From: Cellvibrio sp. KY-YJ-3
GTDB taxonomy: Bacteria; Pseudomonadota; Gammaproteobacteria; Pseudomonadales; Cellvibrionaceae
DNA length: 64,000 nucleotides
Assembly (NCBI RefSeq): GCF_008806955.1
Contig: NZ_CP031727.1
Location: 1,302,001-1,366,000 of the forward strand
Direction of reading: 5' to 3'
Every line of letters begins with the position of its first letter. The first letter of the stretch is position 1. Of this stretch, positions 8,833 to 17,633 are shown in pieces. The notes under the pieces were generated by a model, which was given only the letters and a program-made list of their open reading frames with translations, was not told the origin of the DNA and did not search any database. The position numbers and the translations under genes are program-made.

Positions 8833-9738
8833 TTAATGCAATACACTACCGCCTAACAGCTGGCGAATTTCATCGGCAGGAAAGTGATAGTGTTGATTAC
8901 AAAATTGGCAGTCGATATCGATGCTGCCACGTTCAACCAATAATTCCTCTACTTCTTCTTTGCCAATCGACAGCAATGCACTCGCACTGCGTTCGCGCGA
9001 GCAGCTGCAGGCAAAGTGTAAGGCTTTCGGTTCAAATAAACGCAGCGGATGCTCGTTGAATAAACGGTAAAGCACGGTGCTGTGTTCCAGTTCCAACAGC
9101 TCGTCGGCTTTAATGGTGTCCGCCAGAGCGATGACGGTTTCCCATTTGTCGCGGTTGTCGTCTTCGTTGGTAATTAATTGTTGCGGCAGTGCTTGAATTA
9201 AAAAGCCGGTGACTGTGTTGTTATTGGCGGCAAACCACATGCGGGTTGCCAGCTGCTCCGATTGTTCAAAATAATGCTCCAGGCATCCGGCGAGGTTATC
9301 CGCGTCCATCGGCACTATGCCTTGGTGGCGTTCAATCGTGCCGCCAAAATTTTCCGCACGTTGCGGTTCAATGGTAATTACCAACACACCATTGCCGAGC
9401 AGTTGTTGTAAATTGCCGCTCTGTGCCAATTCATCGTCCAGTTCAATATCGCTATTCAAGCGTACTATGCCGCGCAGGCTATTGTGATGGTTGCACTCCG
9501 CCATAATGGTAGAGATGGCACCGTCACCGCGCGCTTGTAAAATAATTTTCCCCTCAAACTTCAAGGTGCTGGATAACAAACTTACGGCAGCGAGAAACTC
9601 ACCCAGCAAACGGTGAATCGCCGGTGCTTGTGGGTTGTGGCTAAGCACTTCGCGATAGCTATCGCCGAGGGTCACTATTTCACCGCGAATATCGCAGTCG
9701 TCAAATAAAAAACGGTGGAGGAGATCATTGCTGGACAT
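8833..9738 (-). CDS. hslO: Hsp33 redox-regulated molecular chaperone
   Basis: The 301-residue protein matches Hsp33 in length and ends with the zinc-binding switch: CSC in FACSCSRE and CQFC in DIDCQFCNQHYHF. Under oxidative stress these four cysteines form disulfides, release zinc and switch on holdase activity in the cytoplasm. The N-terminal chaperone domain is intact (LHRFLFDDCDIRGE). It is followed in the same direction upstream by a DUF4124 protein and hslR, a heat-shock neighbourhood known from other gammaproteobacteria. Confidence 0.95.
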   Translation of the reverse strand: MSSNDLLHRFLFDDCDIRGEIVTLGDSYREVLSHNPQAPAIHRLLGEFLAAVSLLSSTLKFEGKIILQARGDGAISTIMAECNHHNSLRGIVRLNSDIELDDELAQSGNLQQLLGNGVLVITIEPQRAENFGGTIERHQGIVPMDADNLAGCLEHYFEQSEQLATRMWFAANNNTVTGFLIQALPQQLITNEDDNRDKWETVIALADTIKADELLELEHSTVLYRLFNEHPLRLFEPKALHFACSCSRERSASALLSIGKEEVEELLVERGSIDIDCQFCNQHYHFPADEIRQLLGGSVLH

Positions 9739-9778
9739 AAAAAACCTTTTGTGGACTTTCAGGTAATAATCGCAATGA

Positions 9779-10216
9779 CTAATTGCAATTATTGTCGATA
9801 TAGGTGGTTAATTCGGCAAGCATGGCTTGCCGCTCTTGCTCGGTAGTTTTGACAACCTTGCCCTGGTCATCCAAAAAAATAACGTTGCCGCTAATGCGGC
9901 GCAGACGGTTTTTAGCTGCTGTGCAATTCGCGCCACGGGCATAAGCTTCACTGGCACTTATTTCTTGTGCGTGTTGGCGCTGCTGTCTTTGCGCTTGCGC
10001 TTCCTGAAGATGAAGCTGCTGCACTTTGTTCAGTTCTTCACGGCTGGTATCCAGGTTCTGTTTGTTAACTTGTTTGGTAATATTTTCTGCATCGGCTGCC
10101 GGTGGTTTGTCGGTGAAATGTACTTTGCCATCTTTATCGACCCAGCGGTAAACCTCCGCTATGCAGTTAATACTGAACCCCAACAACAGAATAAATACCA
10201 ATGTGCGACCTTGCAT
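9779..10216 (-). CDS. DUF4124 domain-containing exported protein
   Basis: The 145-residue precursor has a signal peptide (LVFILLLGFSINCIA) followed at once by the DUF4124 signature VYRWVDKDGKVHFTDKPP. Residues 55-95 are rich in Gln, Glu and Ala and should form a coiled coil. The C-terminal part has two cysteines (ANCTAAKNR, NNCN) that may pair in the periplasm. The family has no defined function. The start ATG follows AGGAG in the gap to hslR, 18 bases upstream, so the genes probably share a transcript. Confidence 0.8.
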   Translation of the reverse strand: MQGRTLVFILLLGFSINCIAEVYRWVDKDGKVHFTDKPPAADAENITKQVNKQNLDTSREELNKVQQLHLQEAQAQRQQRQHAQEISASEAYARGANCTAAKNRLRRISGNVIFLDDQGKVVKTTEQERQAMLAELTTYIDNNCN

Positions 10217-10234
10217 AGTGCTCTCCTTGTGTAA

Positions 10235-10669
10235 TTAATCGTCGGCACCCAATAAATTGATGCGCTGAAAGCGATGAATATGGCGGCGCTCTTTTTTGCT
10301 GGGGCGATGATCGCTGATAATGTAATTGCCCAACCCCGCTTTGCGTTCAGCGCTGCGTTTTTCACGCAGGATTTTGCTCTCTTCGGTTTCGTCGTACAGC
10401 AGCGCTGCTTCTGGTGCGCCGCGCCGTTGGGCGGAAAGTGCTTTGACTACGACAGTTTTTTCATCCAGGTCCTGACGAATGGTTAACACCAAACCTTCAG
10501 TGACTTCTTTACTGGGTTTAATTCGTTGGCCATCGCAGTGAATTTTTCCGCCGTCGATGGCCTGTTTGGCAAGGCTGCGGGTTTTAAAAAAACGCGCGGC
10601 CCAGAGCCATTTGTCGATGCGAATTTTATCGTCATCGTCGTCATCATGATGCTGTTTTTGTTTACTCAT
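10235..10669 (-). CDS. hslR: Ribosome-associated heat shock protein Hsp15
   Basis: The 144-residue basic protein has an S4 RNA-binding domain at residues 15-75 (IRIDKWLWAARFFKTRSLAKQAI, GGKIHCDGQRIKPSKEV). Its Lys/Arg-rich tail includes RPSKKERR. Hsp15 binds stalled free 50S subunits carrying nascent chains. Length and motif agree with E. coli HslR. It starts four bases after the yrfG stop, in a yrfG-hslR order shared with E. coli, so translational coupling is likely. Confidence 0.93.
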   Translation of the reverse strand: MSKQKQHHDDDDDDKIRIDKWLWAARFFKTRSLAKQAIDGGKIHCDGQRIKPSKEVTEGLVLTIRQDLDEKTVVVKALSAQRRGAPEAALLYDETEESKILREKRSAERKAGLGNYIISDHRPSKKERRHIHRFQRINLLGADD

Positions 10670-10672
10670 TGG

Positions 10673-11329
10673 TTAAACCGCTTCCGGCATAATTTCATCA
10701 AAGTGGTGGATGGCGGGGTACTGCTCCATACGCCGTTCAATTTTGCTATCCGGTTGGTGAATGCCGAGCAAATATTTAATGCCAAAGGTTTTGGCGGAAT
10801 CCAGAATGCGCACAGTGTCGTCGATAAACAAGGTGCGCGCCGGGTCAAAATGTTCAAAGGCTTGCAGCTCTTGCCAGAATTTTTGCGATTCTTTGGGCTC
10901 ATTAAATTGGTGCGAGGAGACAATCACATCCAGCCAATTGTCAATTTGGGTGATCTCCAATTTTAGCGACAAACTCTGTGGATGCGCATTGGTAACCAGC
11001 AGCACTTTTTTGCCTAACGCGCGCAGGCGCATTAAAAATTCGCCGACATGAGGGCGAATTTGAATTTTGTGTTTTACCTCTTCTTTGAGGCTGCGAATAT
11101 CCACCTCGAGCGCCTTGGACCAAAACTCCAGGCAGTACCATTGCAGGGTGCCTTCGTATTGTTGGATATGATTTTTCAAGCGCGTATTGGCAGTGGCGAG
11201 ATCCACCTGGTGGATTTCTGCATAGCGCTGGGGCAGGTGATCCAGCCAAAAATAATTGTCGAAATGCAGATCTAACAAGGTACCATCCATGTCTAGCATG
11301 ACGGTATCTATTAAGTCCCAGTTGATCAT
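10673..11329 (-). CDS. yrfG: GMP/IMP nucleotidase YrfG (HAD superfamily)
   Basis: The 218-residue HAD hydrolase carries DMDGTLLDLHFDNYFW (motif I with nucleophile Asp), LLVTNAHPQSL (motif II) and FIDDTVRILDSAK (motif IV). The sequence LDLHFDNYFWLDHLPQRYAE is characteristic of YrfG, a purine mononucleotide 5'-nucleotidase. It is divergent from nudE across 68 bases and followed by hslR, the same arrangement as in enterics and pseudomonads. Confidence 0.92.
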   Translation of the reverse strand: MINWDLIDTVMLDMDGTLLDLHFDNYFWLDHLPQRYAEIHQVDLATANTRLKNHIQQYEGTLQWYCLEFWSKALEVDIRSLKEEVKHKIQIRPHVGEFLMRLRALGKKVLLVTNAHPQSLSLKLEITQIDNWLDVIVSSHQFNEPKESQKFWQELQAFEHFDPARTLFIDDTVRILDSAKTFGIKYLLGIHQPDSKIERRMEQYPAIHHFDEIMPEAV

Positions 11330-11397
11330 AGAATTGTCTCTAACCGAATTTACACACTGTATTAATAACTGTATTTAACAAACCTAGTAACACGCCT

Positions 11398-11997
11398 ATG
11401 CCTACAAAACCCAGTATTTTCAAGCGCGCCACAGTGGCGCGCAGCCGGTTGTTTCGCGCCGATGAAATCCACTTGCGCTTTAGCAATGGCGAAGAGCGCA
11501 CCTACGAAAAACTCTGTTCCGGCGGCCCGGGGGCGGTGCTTATTGTACCTCTGCTCGATGAAAATACGGTGCTTTTGGTGCGTGAATATGCGGCCGGAAT
11601 TGAGGATTATCACCTCGCACTGCCCAAAGGGGCGATAGACGCGGGCGAGCAGTTACTGGAGGCCGCCAATCGCGAACTGAAAGAAGAGGTGGGTTACGGC
11701 GCGCGCAAGTTGCAGTTTTTGAAGAAGATTAACCTCTCCCCCGCCTATATGGAGCACGGCATTAATGTGGTGCTGGCCTGGGACTTATACGCGGAGCGGC
11801 TGGAAGGCGATGAGCCGGAACCGATAGAAGTGGTGCCTTATCCACTTGCCGATTTGCTGGAATTGATTATGCGCCCCGATGTGTGCGAAGGCCGCAGCAT
11901 CGCCGCGCTGTTTATGGCGCGCGAGTGGCTCGCCGGCCGCTTGTTGCTGGATTCGCCAGTGGTGTGCCCGCAGCAGGAGCCAAACCATGGACAATAA
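11398..11997 (+). CDS. nudE: ADP compounds hydrolase NudE
   Basis: The 199-residue Nudix enzyme has the complete box G-x5-E-x7-REL-x-EE-x-GY in GAIDAGEQLLEAANRELKEE. N-terminal RATVARSRLFRADEIHLRF is typical of NudE, which cleaves ADP-ribose, NADH and diadenosine polyphosphates. Its last 11 bases overlap the cysQ start, and both enzymes act on adenine nucleotide by-products, in line with the known nudE-cysQ pairing in pseudomonads. Confidence 0.92.
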   Translation: MPTKPSIFKRATVARSRLFRADEIHLRFSNGEERTYEKLCSGGPGAVLIVPLLDENTVLLVREYAAGIEDYHLALPKGAIDAGEQLLEAANRELKEEVGYGARKLQFLKKINLSPAYMEHGINVVLAWDLYAERLEGDEPEPIEVVPYPLADLLELIMRPDVCEGRSIAALFMAREWLAGRLLLDSPVVCPQQEPNHGQ

Positions 11998-12856
11998 TCC
12001 GATTAGCCCGGCGCTGATTGCTGATTTGGTTGCGCTGGCGCGGCGTGCCGGAGAGGCGATCATGGCTATCTACGCACAGCAGGACAGCTACGACATCACC
12101 CACAAGGCCGATGAGTCCCCGCTGACTGCTGCGGATATGGCGGCGCAGCGGGTTATCGCCGCAGGTTTACCTGCCCTGCTCAATGTGCCGATTATTTCCG
12201 AGGAGGCGGAGCTGCCGGATTTTGCCGAGCGTCAGACTTGGGGCAGTTACTGGTTGGTGGACCCGCTTGACGGCACCAAAGAATTTATCGCGCGCAACGG
12301 CCAATTCACCGTCAATATCGCGCTGGTACATGGAGGGCGCTCAATGCTGGGTGTGGTGCATGTGCCGACTACGGACATCACTTACTTGGGCGTGTTGGCG
12401 GCGCAACAACACGAATCCGTCGGGGCCTGGAAGTACACCCACGGGCAAACGCCTCGGGCAATCCGGGTGCGCGACCTGAATGAGCGCGCTGCTCACGCTT
12501 TACCGCTCACGCTACTACTCAGCCATCGCCACGGCACGCAAGCGACTATGGAATTATTGGAGGTGATGAAGAAGCAATGGCCGGGGCCGATTGAAACCAG
12601 CAACGCCGGCAGTTCGCTCAAGTTTTGTGTGATCGCTGAAGGGCTCGCCGATTTTTATCCGCGCCTCGCTCCTACCTCAGAGTGGGACACCGCCGCCGCG
12701 CAAGCCGTTTTAGAAGCTGCCGGTGGCGCCGTGGTGGAGGCAACTCCAACGCTTCCGCCGCTGGTGTACAACAGCCGTGAGGATATTCTCAACCCGCATT
12801 TTTATGCGCTGGGTGATCGCCGGTTTGCTTGGGCGACACTTTTAAACGGACGCTAA
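11987..12856 (+). CDS. cysQ: 3'(2'),5'-bisphosphate nucleotidase CysQ
   Basis: The 289-residue product is an inositol-monophosphatase-fold enzyme that dephosphorylates 3'-phosphoadenosine 5'-phosphate from sulfate assimilation. Metal-binding motifs are visible: SEEAELPDF, DPLDGTKEF and WDTAAAQAVLEAAGG. The start is the ATG at 11987, seven bases after AGGAG, overlapping the nudE stop. Codons upstream in the same frame read through nudE and are not part of it. The overlap indicates translational coupling. Confidence 0.94.
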   Translation: MDNNPISPALIADLVALARRAGEAIMAIYAQQDSYDITHKADESPLTAADMAAQRVIAAGLPALLNVPIISEEAELPDFAERQTWGSYWLVDPLDGTKEFIARNGQFTVNIALVHGGRSMLGVVHVPTTDITYLGVLAAQQHESVGAWKYTHGQTPRAIRVRDLNERAAHALPLTLLLSHRHGTQATMELLEVMKKQWPGPIETSNAGSSLKFCVIAEGLADFYPRLAPTSEWDTAAAQAVLEAAGGAVVEATPTLPPLVYNSREDILNPHFYALGDRRFAWATLLNGR

Positions 12857-13059
12857 ATAAGAACCCGCTTATGCCCTTCTTTTTATAACCAAGGTTCTAG
12901 GTTCCCGAGAAGAAAATATTCTAAGTTTTGCCGCGTTTGCACCGGTCATCTGCGCTAGGCTTCAAGAGCTAGCCTTTACCGGCGAGCAGTGTGGAATGAG
13001 TCTGCATTGCTGCGCGTTTATTGTCTCAGTACGAGCGTTTTTCTTAGGGAGTGTTAAGC

Positions 13060-13275
13060 ATGAGAAGGCAGAGTAAAAACTTGAAAGCCGATTTTAATGT
13101 GAATCGCACCGATTTAATGCGCGATAAATTAATTCGCGAAATTTCCGATTACGAGCGACAGTTAGCCGAGTTAAAACTCAATGGCAACAAGGTCGATTTC
13201 ACCATGATCCAAACCTACAAAGAACTGATCAGCGCGCGGCAGGATATGTTGCGAAGGCTGCCGGTGCACTACTGA
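13060..13275 (+). CDS. Small conserved-looking charged protein, unknown function
   Basis: The 71-residue frame starts at an ATG eight bases after AGGGAG. It is highly charged and helical in appearance (DKLIREISDYERQLAELKL, then MIQTYKELISARQDMLRRL), suggesting a short coiled coil or helical hairpin. No signal peptide, membrane segment or metal motif is present. The good ribosome-binding site and codon use support a real gene. It stands alone between cysQ and a convergent GGDEF-EAL gene. I do not recognise the family. Confidence 0.6.
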   Translation: MRRQSKNLKADFNVNRTDLMRDKLIREISDYERQLAELKLNGNKVDFTMIQTYKELISARQDMLRRLPVHY

Positions 13276-13319
13276 GTTCCCTTCCATTTCACGGTAATCG
13301 CGGGAGCCTGATTATCTAA

Positions 13320-15299
13320 TCAGGCCGAGCGCGGTTGCTGGTTGACCAAGGTAAAACGCGGATCAAACAATTCCTGCGGAAATAGCGCTGCCGGGTGATT
13401 ACACCCCAAGCTGCCAAGTGCAGCTGTTTTGTGGCTTCTGGCGGCAGGCAAGTGGTTGGCGGTTATCTCGGCGCCGAGGCGTTTGCTCTTGTGCTCCAGC
13501 CAGCCGTTGGCATCGCTAAACGGCATGGGGCGATGAATAAAATAGCCTTGTACTTGATCGCAGTTGAGTTCGCGCAAACAGCTGATTTGCTCAAAGGTTT
13601 CTGCGCCTTCGGCCACCACGGTCAGGCCCAACGCATGGGCGATGGACACTATGCCCTGAGTGATATCCCAGTCCACCTTATTGCCGGGTAAATCGGCGAC
13701 AAAGGATTTATCGATTTTGATGATATCCAGCGGCAGGCGCTTGATGTAGGTGAGCGACGCATAGCCGGTACCAAAGTCATCCACCGCCATACGCGCTCCC
13801 AAGTCGCGGCAGCGCAGCATAATGCGCTTGGCGCGCTCCAGATCTTCCAGCATGGCGGTTTCAGTAATTTCAATAATTAGCGCCTCGCCAAAGCCCTGTT
13901 GCTGTTCGCACAGGGTTTGCAGCTCCAGCAAAAACGAGGGGTGCAAAAAGTGGCGCGGTGAGATGTTGATATGAATATCCGGCGCCAACTCGCTGCTGTT
14001 CCACAGGCGCATTTGGCGTGCGGCTTCGCGCAATACCCAGTTGCCGATGCGGTATTCCAAATCGCCACGGGCGGACTCAAACGCCTGAATTAGCGGGCCG
14101 GCACTGATTACTTCACCGTCGGGTTTGCACCAGCGCAGCAGCGCTTCAAAACCCACCAGCGACAGATCGTGCAAATGGCAAATTGGCTGGTACCACAACT
14201 GCAGTTCATTGCGTTCCAGCGCACCTTCTACATCCACAATCGAAATCAGTTGTTCCTGTGGCAGCGCGGCTTTTACCGAGGCGCGTTGGAAGCGGTCGCC
14301 ACCCTGGCTTTTGGCGAGGTACATGGCGGCATCGGCTTTGCGCATCAGGTTAATTTCGTCCACACCGTCCTGCGGTGCCAGCACTACGCCAATACTGCCG
14401 CTCAAGCGCCCGCGTTTGCGCCCGCTGCCGTAGGGCACCCGCAGCGCCTGCAAAAAACGTTTGGCGAGCAGTTCGATATGGCTGTCGTCGCACTCTGCAA
14501 TAATTAAAAATTCATCACCGCCCAAGCGCCCGAGTTGATCGCCTTTGCGCATCACATCGCTCAAGCGCAGCGCCAAGTCGCGCAGCAATACATCGCCGGT
14601 CTCGTGACCCCAGTGGTCATTGGCGGCTTTCAGCCCGTCGACATCGATAAAAAACAAGGCAAAACCGCGGTTGTAGCGCTGCAGGTTTTCCAGGCTGTGA
14701 TCCAGACAATCGAGAATTCCGCGGCGATTTAACAGCTTGGTGAGCGGGTCTATGGTCACCAGCGAGCGCAGTTGTGCCTCCAGTTGTTCGCGATGGCACG
14801 CCACGGCAATTTGGCTCGCAATGCGCTCAGCCAGCGCCAGCAACTGCGGCGATAACTCGGCGGTTTTTTCGGTGTGCTTAAACCAGGAGGAGGCGATAAC
14901 CCCCAGCACCTTGTCGGAGGAGATGAGTGGAATCACCAAATTGGACTGCAGGCCTGCATTTACCAGTTGGGGAATCGCCTCGGGGGCATTGGCGTAATCG
15001 CGGGTGAAAATACTGCGTTTGGTTGCCAGTGCGCGCCCGGCAATACCGGTGGTGGAGGTGAAACGAAAGCCTTTAAACGCACTTAATAAATGTTGTTGCT
15101 CGCCTTCAAACAGTTTGTATTCAAAGGTCTGGCTCTCTTCGTCGAGCAAAATCAGCGCGGTACCGTCCGCATTCAATAGGGTGCGCACCGCTGCAGCGGC
15201 TTTTTTAAAAAATAATTGGAAATCCGGTTCGAGGGTCAGCGCATCCATGGTGGCCAATAGCGATGGCACAGCGGTGTCTAACAATAAAGAATGGTTCAT
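13320..15299 (-). CDS. GAF-GGDEF-EAL cyclic-di-GMP signalling protein
   Basis: The 659-residue protein has an N-terminal GAF domain (about residues 20-170; LNADGTALILLDEE), a GGDEF domain (about 185-345) with intact GGDEF in LGRLGGDEFLIIAE, and an EAL domain (about 360-620) with FEALLRW, DDFGTGYASLTY and VVAEGAETFEQ. An RxxD inhibitory site (RKGD) sits five residues before GGDEF. Both catalytic motifs look intact, so it may make and degrade c-di-GMP, with GAF sensing a cytoplasmic ligand. No membrane segment is seen. Upstream lies a 252-base gap without recognisable features. Confidence 0.92.
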   Translation of the reverse strand: MNHSLLLDTAVPSLLATMDALTLEPDFQLFFKKAAAAVRTLLNADGTALILLDEESQTFEYKLFEGEQQHLLSAFKGFRFTSTTGIAGRALATKRSIFTRDYANAPEAIPQLVNAGLQSNLVIPLISSDKVLGVIASSWFKHTEKTAELSPQLLALAERIASQIAVACHREQLEAQLRSLVTIDPLTKLLNRRGILDCLDHSLENLQRYNRGFALFFIDVDGLKAANDHWGHETGDVLLRDLALRLSDVMRKGDQLGRLGGDEFLIIAECDDSHIELLAKRFLQALRVPYGSGRKRGRLSGSIGVVLAPQDGVDEINLMRKADAAMYLAKSQGGDRFQRASVKAALPQEQLISIVDVEGALERNELQLWYQPICHLHDLSLVGFEALLRWCKPDGEVISAGPLIQAFESARGDLEYRIGNWVLREAARQMRLWNSSELAPDIHINISPRHFLHPSFLLELQTLCEQQQGFGEALIIEITETAMLEDLERAKRIMLRCRDLGARMAVDDFGTGYASLTYIKRLPLDIIKIDKSFVADLPGNKVDWDITQGIVSIAHALGLTVVAEGAETFEQISCLRELNCDQVQGYFIHRPMPFSDANGWLEHKSKRLGAEITANHLPAARSHKTAALGSLGCNHPAALFPQELFDPRFTLVNQQPRSA

Positions 15300-15551
15300 G
15301 GATGCATGCTCACAAGTACATCAAAAAGCGCCAAAACAGCTCAGGCAGGTGTGATCAGCAATTAGCTTGCCACTTAGGTCGCAACGGTCAGATTTATGTT
15401 ATTTGATCGGTTTTTGATGTGGCAGGCGCGAGCGGTGAGTAGGTTTTTTAAAAAAACTGGTATGCAAGCTGTGTCCCGCTCCCTGTTTAGGGGCGGGATT
15501 CCAGAGGAAGGTGCAGAAATAGTGCAAATTTCAGCGCCAAAAAGCTGATTT

Positions 15552-16067
15552 TCAGTGCTCCAACCGCAGTTGCCCTACGAAATTGCAGGGGCGATGGCGC
15601 GCATCCAGTTGATCGACAATGATTTTTGACCATGCGGTGGTGCAGGCGCCAGTAGAGCCGGGCAGGCAAAAAATCAGGGTGCGATTGGCAAGCCCTGCTG
15701 TGGCGCGGGACTGGATGGTGGAGGTGCCAATCTCCTCATAGGAGACCTGGCGGAACAGCTCGCCAAAACCCACCACGGTTTTATCAAACAGTGGGGTCAC
15801 CGCTTCGACGGTCGAGTCGCGCCCGGCAAAGCCGGTACCGCCGGTAATCAGCACCACCTGCGCCAGCGGGTCGACAATCCAATTGGAGAGCGCGGCGCGG
15901 ATTTGATAGATGTCATCGATCACTAATTTTCGATCATGCAATTTATGGCCGGCAGCGGTGAGTAAATCCTGCAGTTTTTGACCTGAGGTATCTGTTTCCA
16001 GGTTGCGGGTGTCGGAGACGGTAAGGACGCAGATATTGAGTGGCTCGAATTCTTTTTGTGCTGACAT
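15552..16067 (-). CDS. moaB: Molybdenum cofactor biosynthesis protein B
   Basis: The 171-residue MoaB/Mog-fold protein shows VLTVSDTRN, the molybdopterin-binding LITGGTGFAGRDSTVEAV and the C-terminal FCLPGSTGACTTAW. It belongs to the adenylyltransferase family that activates molybdopterin, although MoaB's exact step is debated. It starts one base after the moaA stop, so the two are surely co-translated. No other moa/moe genes are in the window. Confidence 0.92.
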   Translation of the reverse strand: MSAQKEFEPLNICVLTVSDTRNLETDTSGQKLQDLLTAAGHKLHDRKLVIDDIYQIRAALSNWIVDPLAQVVLITGGTGFAGRDSTVEAVTPLFDKTVVGFGELFRQVSYEEIGTSTIQSRATAGLANRTLIFCLPGSTGACTTAWSKIIVDQLDARHRPCNFVGQLRLEH

Positions 16068-16068
16068 A

Positions 16069-17073
16069 TCAGCCCCCTGTCATATTCATAAACCGCACTA
16101 TCTGCGGTTCGTCATTGTTGATATCAAAGGTGTGTTTCTCGGGTTTGTGCTGCATGGCGGCGATGATTTGCGCGCGCAGGTCGCTATTGGGATTGCTACT
16201 GCCGCGTAAGGTCGCACGCAGATCCACGCTATTTTCCTGCCCTAAACACAGCAGCAGGCGACCGGTGGCGGTGACGCGCACGCGGTTGCAGCTGCCGCAA
16301 AAATTGTTGGAGTGGGGCGAGATAAATCCGATCTGACTGCTATAGCCAGCGGCCTGCCAATAGCGCGCTGGGCCGGCATTATCGCTACTGTGGTCATCGT
16401 TGGCGGCAAGGGGCTGCAATTGCAGGTCGTGTAGCTGCGCGCGCAGTTCATCGCTGCTGATAAATTCCGCCGCGCGCCCGTGTTCATCAATTCGTCCGAG
16501 CGGCATCTCCTCGATAAAGCTGATATCCAGACCTTCATCCAATGCAAAGCGCACCAATGCCGGTACTTCATCGGCGTTGTAGTGTTTGAGTGCAACGCAG
16601 TTGAGTTTGATGCGCTTAAAGCCAGCCGCTTGCGCGGCTTTGATCCCGGCCAATACCTGGTTGATATCGCCAAAGCGGGTGAGCTGGCGAAAACGCGCCG
16701 GGCTCAAGCTGTCGAGGCTGATATTGATGCGTTCAACGCCCGCATCCCTAATCGCCTGGGCATATTGCGGCAAGTGGGTGCCATTGGTGGTGAGGCAGAG
16801 CTCTTTTAATCCGTTCAACTGGCCGAGGCGTTGTAGTAAATCGATGGTGCCTTTGCGTACCAGTGGCTCACCGCCGGTAATACGCAGTTTGGTCACGCCC
16901 AGAGCCACAAAGGTTTCGCCCAAGGTGGTCAGCTCTTCAATGCTTAATACCTCACTGCGCGGCAGAAATTGCATCTCCTCCGCCATGCAGTAAACGCAGC
17001 GCAGGTCGCAGCGGTCAGTCACCGACAGGCGCACATAATTAATGGTTCGACCAAAACTATCGACTAGTGACAT
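16069..17073 (-). CDS. moaA: GTP 3',8-cyclase MoaA
   Basis: The 334-residue radical SAM enzyme has the N-terminal cluster motif C-x3-C-x2-C in CDLRCVYCMAE, the SAM-binding GGEPLVRKG, and the C-terminal cluster motif in FCGSCNRVRVTATGRLLLC. It ends with the essential Gly-Gly tail (NMTGG). It converts GTP to 3',8-cyclo-GTP, the first step of molybdenum cofactor synthesis. It forms a two-gene operon with moaB. It is divergent from the nitrite operon. Confidence 0.95.
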   Translation of the reverse strand: MSLVDSFGRTINYVRLSVTDRCDLRCVYCMAEEMQFLPRSEVLSIEELTTLGETFVALGVTKLRITGGEPLVRKGTIDLLQRLGQLNGLKELCLTTNGTHLPQYAQAIRDAGVERINISLDSLSPARFRQLTRFGDINQVLAGIKAAQAAGFKRIKLNCVALKHYNADEVPALVRFALDEGLDISFIEEMPLGRIDEHGRAAEFISSDELRAQLHDLQLQPLAANDDHSSDNAGPARYWQAAGYSSQIGFISPHSNNFCGSCNRVRVTATGRLLLCLGQENSVDLRATLRGSSNPNSDLRAQIIAAMQHKPEKHTFDINNDEPQIVRFMNMTGG

Positions 17074-17298
17074 ATAAGGAAGGTAGTTCCCCGTTGCAAA
17101 GCAACATTAACAAGTGACAAGGCTGCCGCCGTGGGCGGCCAAACAACTCTAGCGAGCCGTGTCTATTCGCTCAAGGCTTTTTCGGCCCTGCAGCTTTTGC
17201 TGGCGCGCAGAATTGTCATTCAAAGCCTGTTCCAAAATGGTGAATAGTTGCAGTGTAAACCGCTTGCGGCCCATTGCAGGGATTTATTTCATCGGAGT

Positions 17299-17313
17299 TT
17301 GATCTGCATCCAA
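17299..17313. promoter_or_regulatory. Weak FNR/Anr-like box
   Basis: TTGAT-CTGC-ATCCAA matches the FNR dyad TTGAT-N4-ATCAA except for one base in the second half. It lies in the 560-base moaA/cobA divergent gap, which is otherwise non-coding. A single imperfect site is weak evidence. Confidence 0.25.
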
Positions 17314-17361
17314 CGCAAAAATAGTTTGTTCGGTGGCTAAAAAATCAAAAATGCAATCTTG

Positions 17362-17456
17362 TGGTGCGCAGTGCACCATCACTTTGTTTTTATATGGTGC
17401 ATTTTGCGAAAATCAAATTTTTGCATTTTGCTTTTATCTGGTGCGCTCATGCACCA
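17362..17456. promoter_or_regulatory. Cluster of GGTGC/GCACC dyads, possible NtrC-type enhancer sites
   Basis: TGGTGC-N5-GCACCA (17362-17378), a half-site TGGTGCA (17395-17401) and TGGTGC-N6-GCACCA (17439-17456) lie about 150-250 bases upstream of the predicted sigma-54 start. The hexamers match NtrC half-sites (GCACCA / TGGTGC), but within each dyad their order is reversed relative to the usual GCACCA-N3-TGGTGC. Distance fits a sigma-54 enhancer. NtrC, or another nitrogen regulator with these half-sites, is the leading guess. Confidence 0.5.
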
Positions 17457-17583
17457 ATAAAAAACAGAAAAACAAATTTTATCCCAAGGGGGATCGCGCC
17501 GGGCTGTGGCATGTCGGCTGCGTCGTATTTATAAGCATATGAAAATAAAAGGAAAATAATTTTTTTGTAGAAAAAAATGGATA

Positions 17584-17599
17584 TGGCACTGCGTTTGCA
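17584..17599 (+). promoter_or_regulatory. Sigma-54 (-24/-12) promoter of cobA-nirBD
   Basis: TGGCAC-N5-TTGCA is an essentially perfect sigma-54 element, with the GG and GC pairs at the required 10-base offset. Transcription should begin about 12 bases past the TTGCA, at roughly 17610-17613. This leaves a leader of about 20 bases before the cobA ATG at 17634 and excludes any start codon upstream of that. Confidence 0.85.
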
Positions 17600-17633
17600 A
17601 TTCCCTGATTGTAAACAACAGGCAGGTAATGTC

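Noticed and set aside
15480-15510. GC-rich stem downstream of moaB as a terminator
   Set aside because: CCCGCTCCC/GGGGCGGG can pair, but no T run follows on the minus strand.
17074-17250. Molybdenum-cofactor riboswitch upstream of moaA
   Set aside because: The leader is long enough and has some pairing, but I could not recognise the conserved Moco RNA core.
17362-17456. ANTAR/NasT-type leader hairpins
   Set aside because: The loops (GCAGT and GCTCAT) lack the A1/G4 pattern of ANTAR target hexaloops, and the sites lie upstream of the predicted transcription start.
17577-17633. Longer N-terminus for cobA starting at an upstream ATG
   Set aside because: The sigma-54 promoter elements lie within this stretch, so it is upstream of the predicted transcript start; the ATG at 17634 has a better ribosome-binding site.
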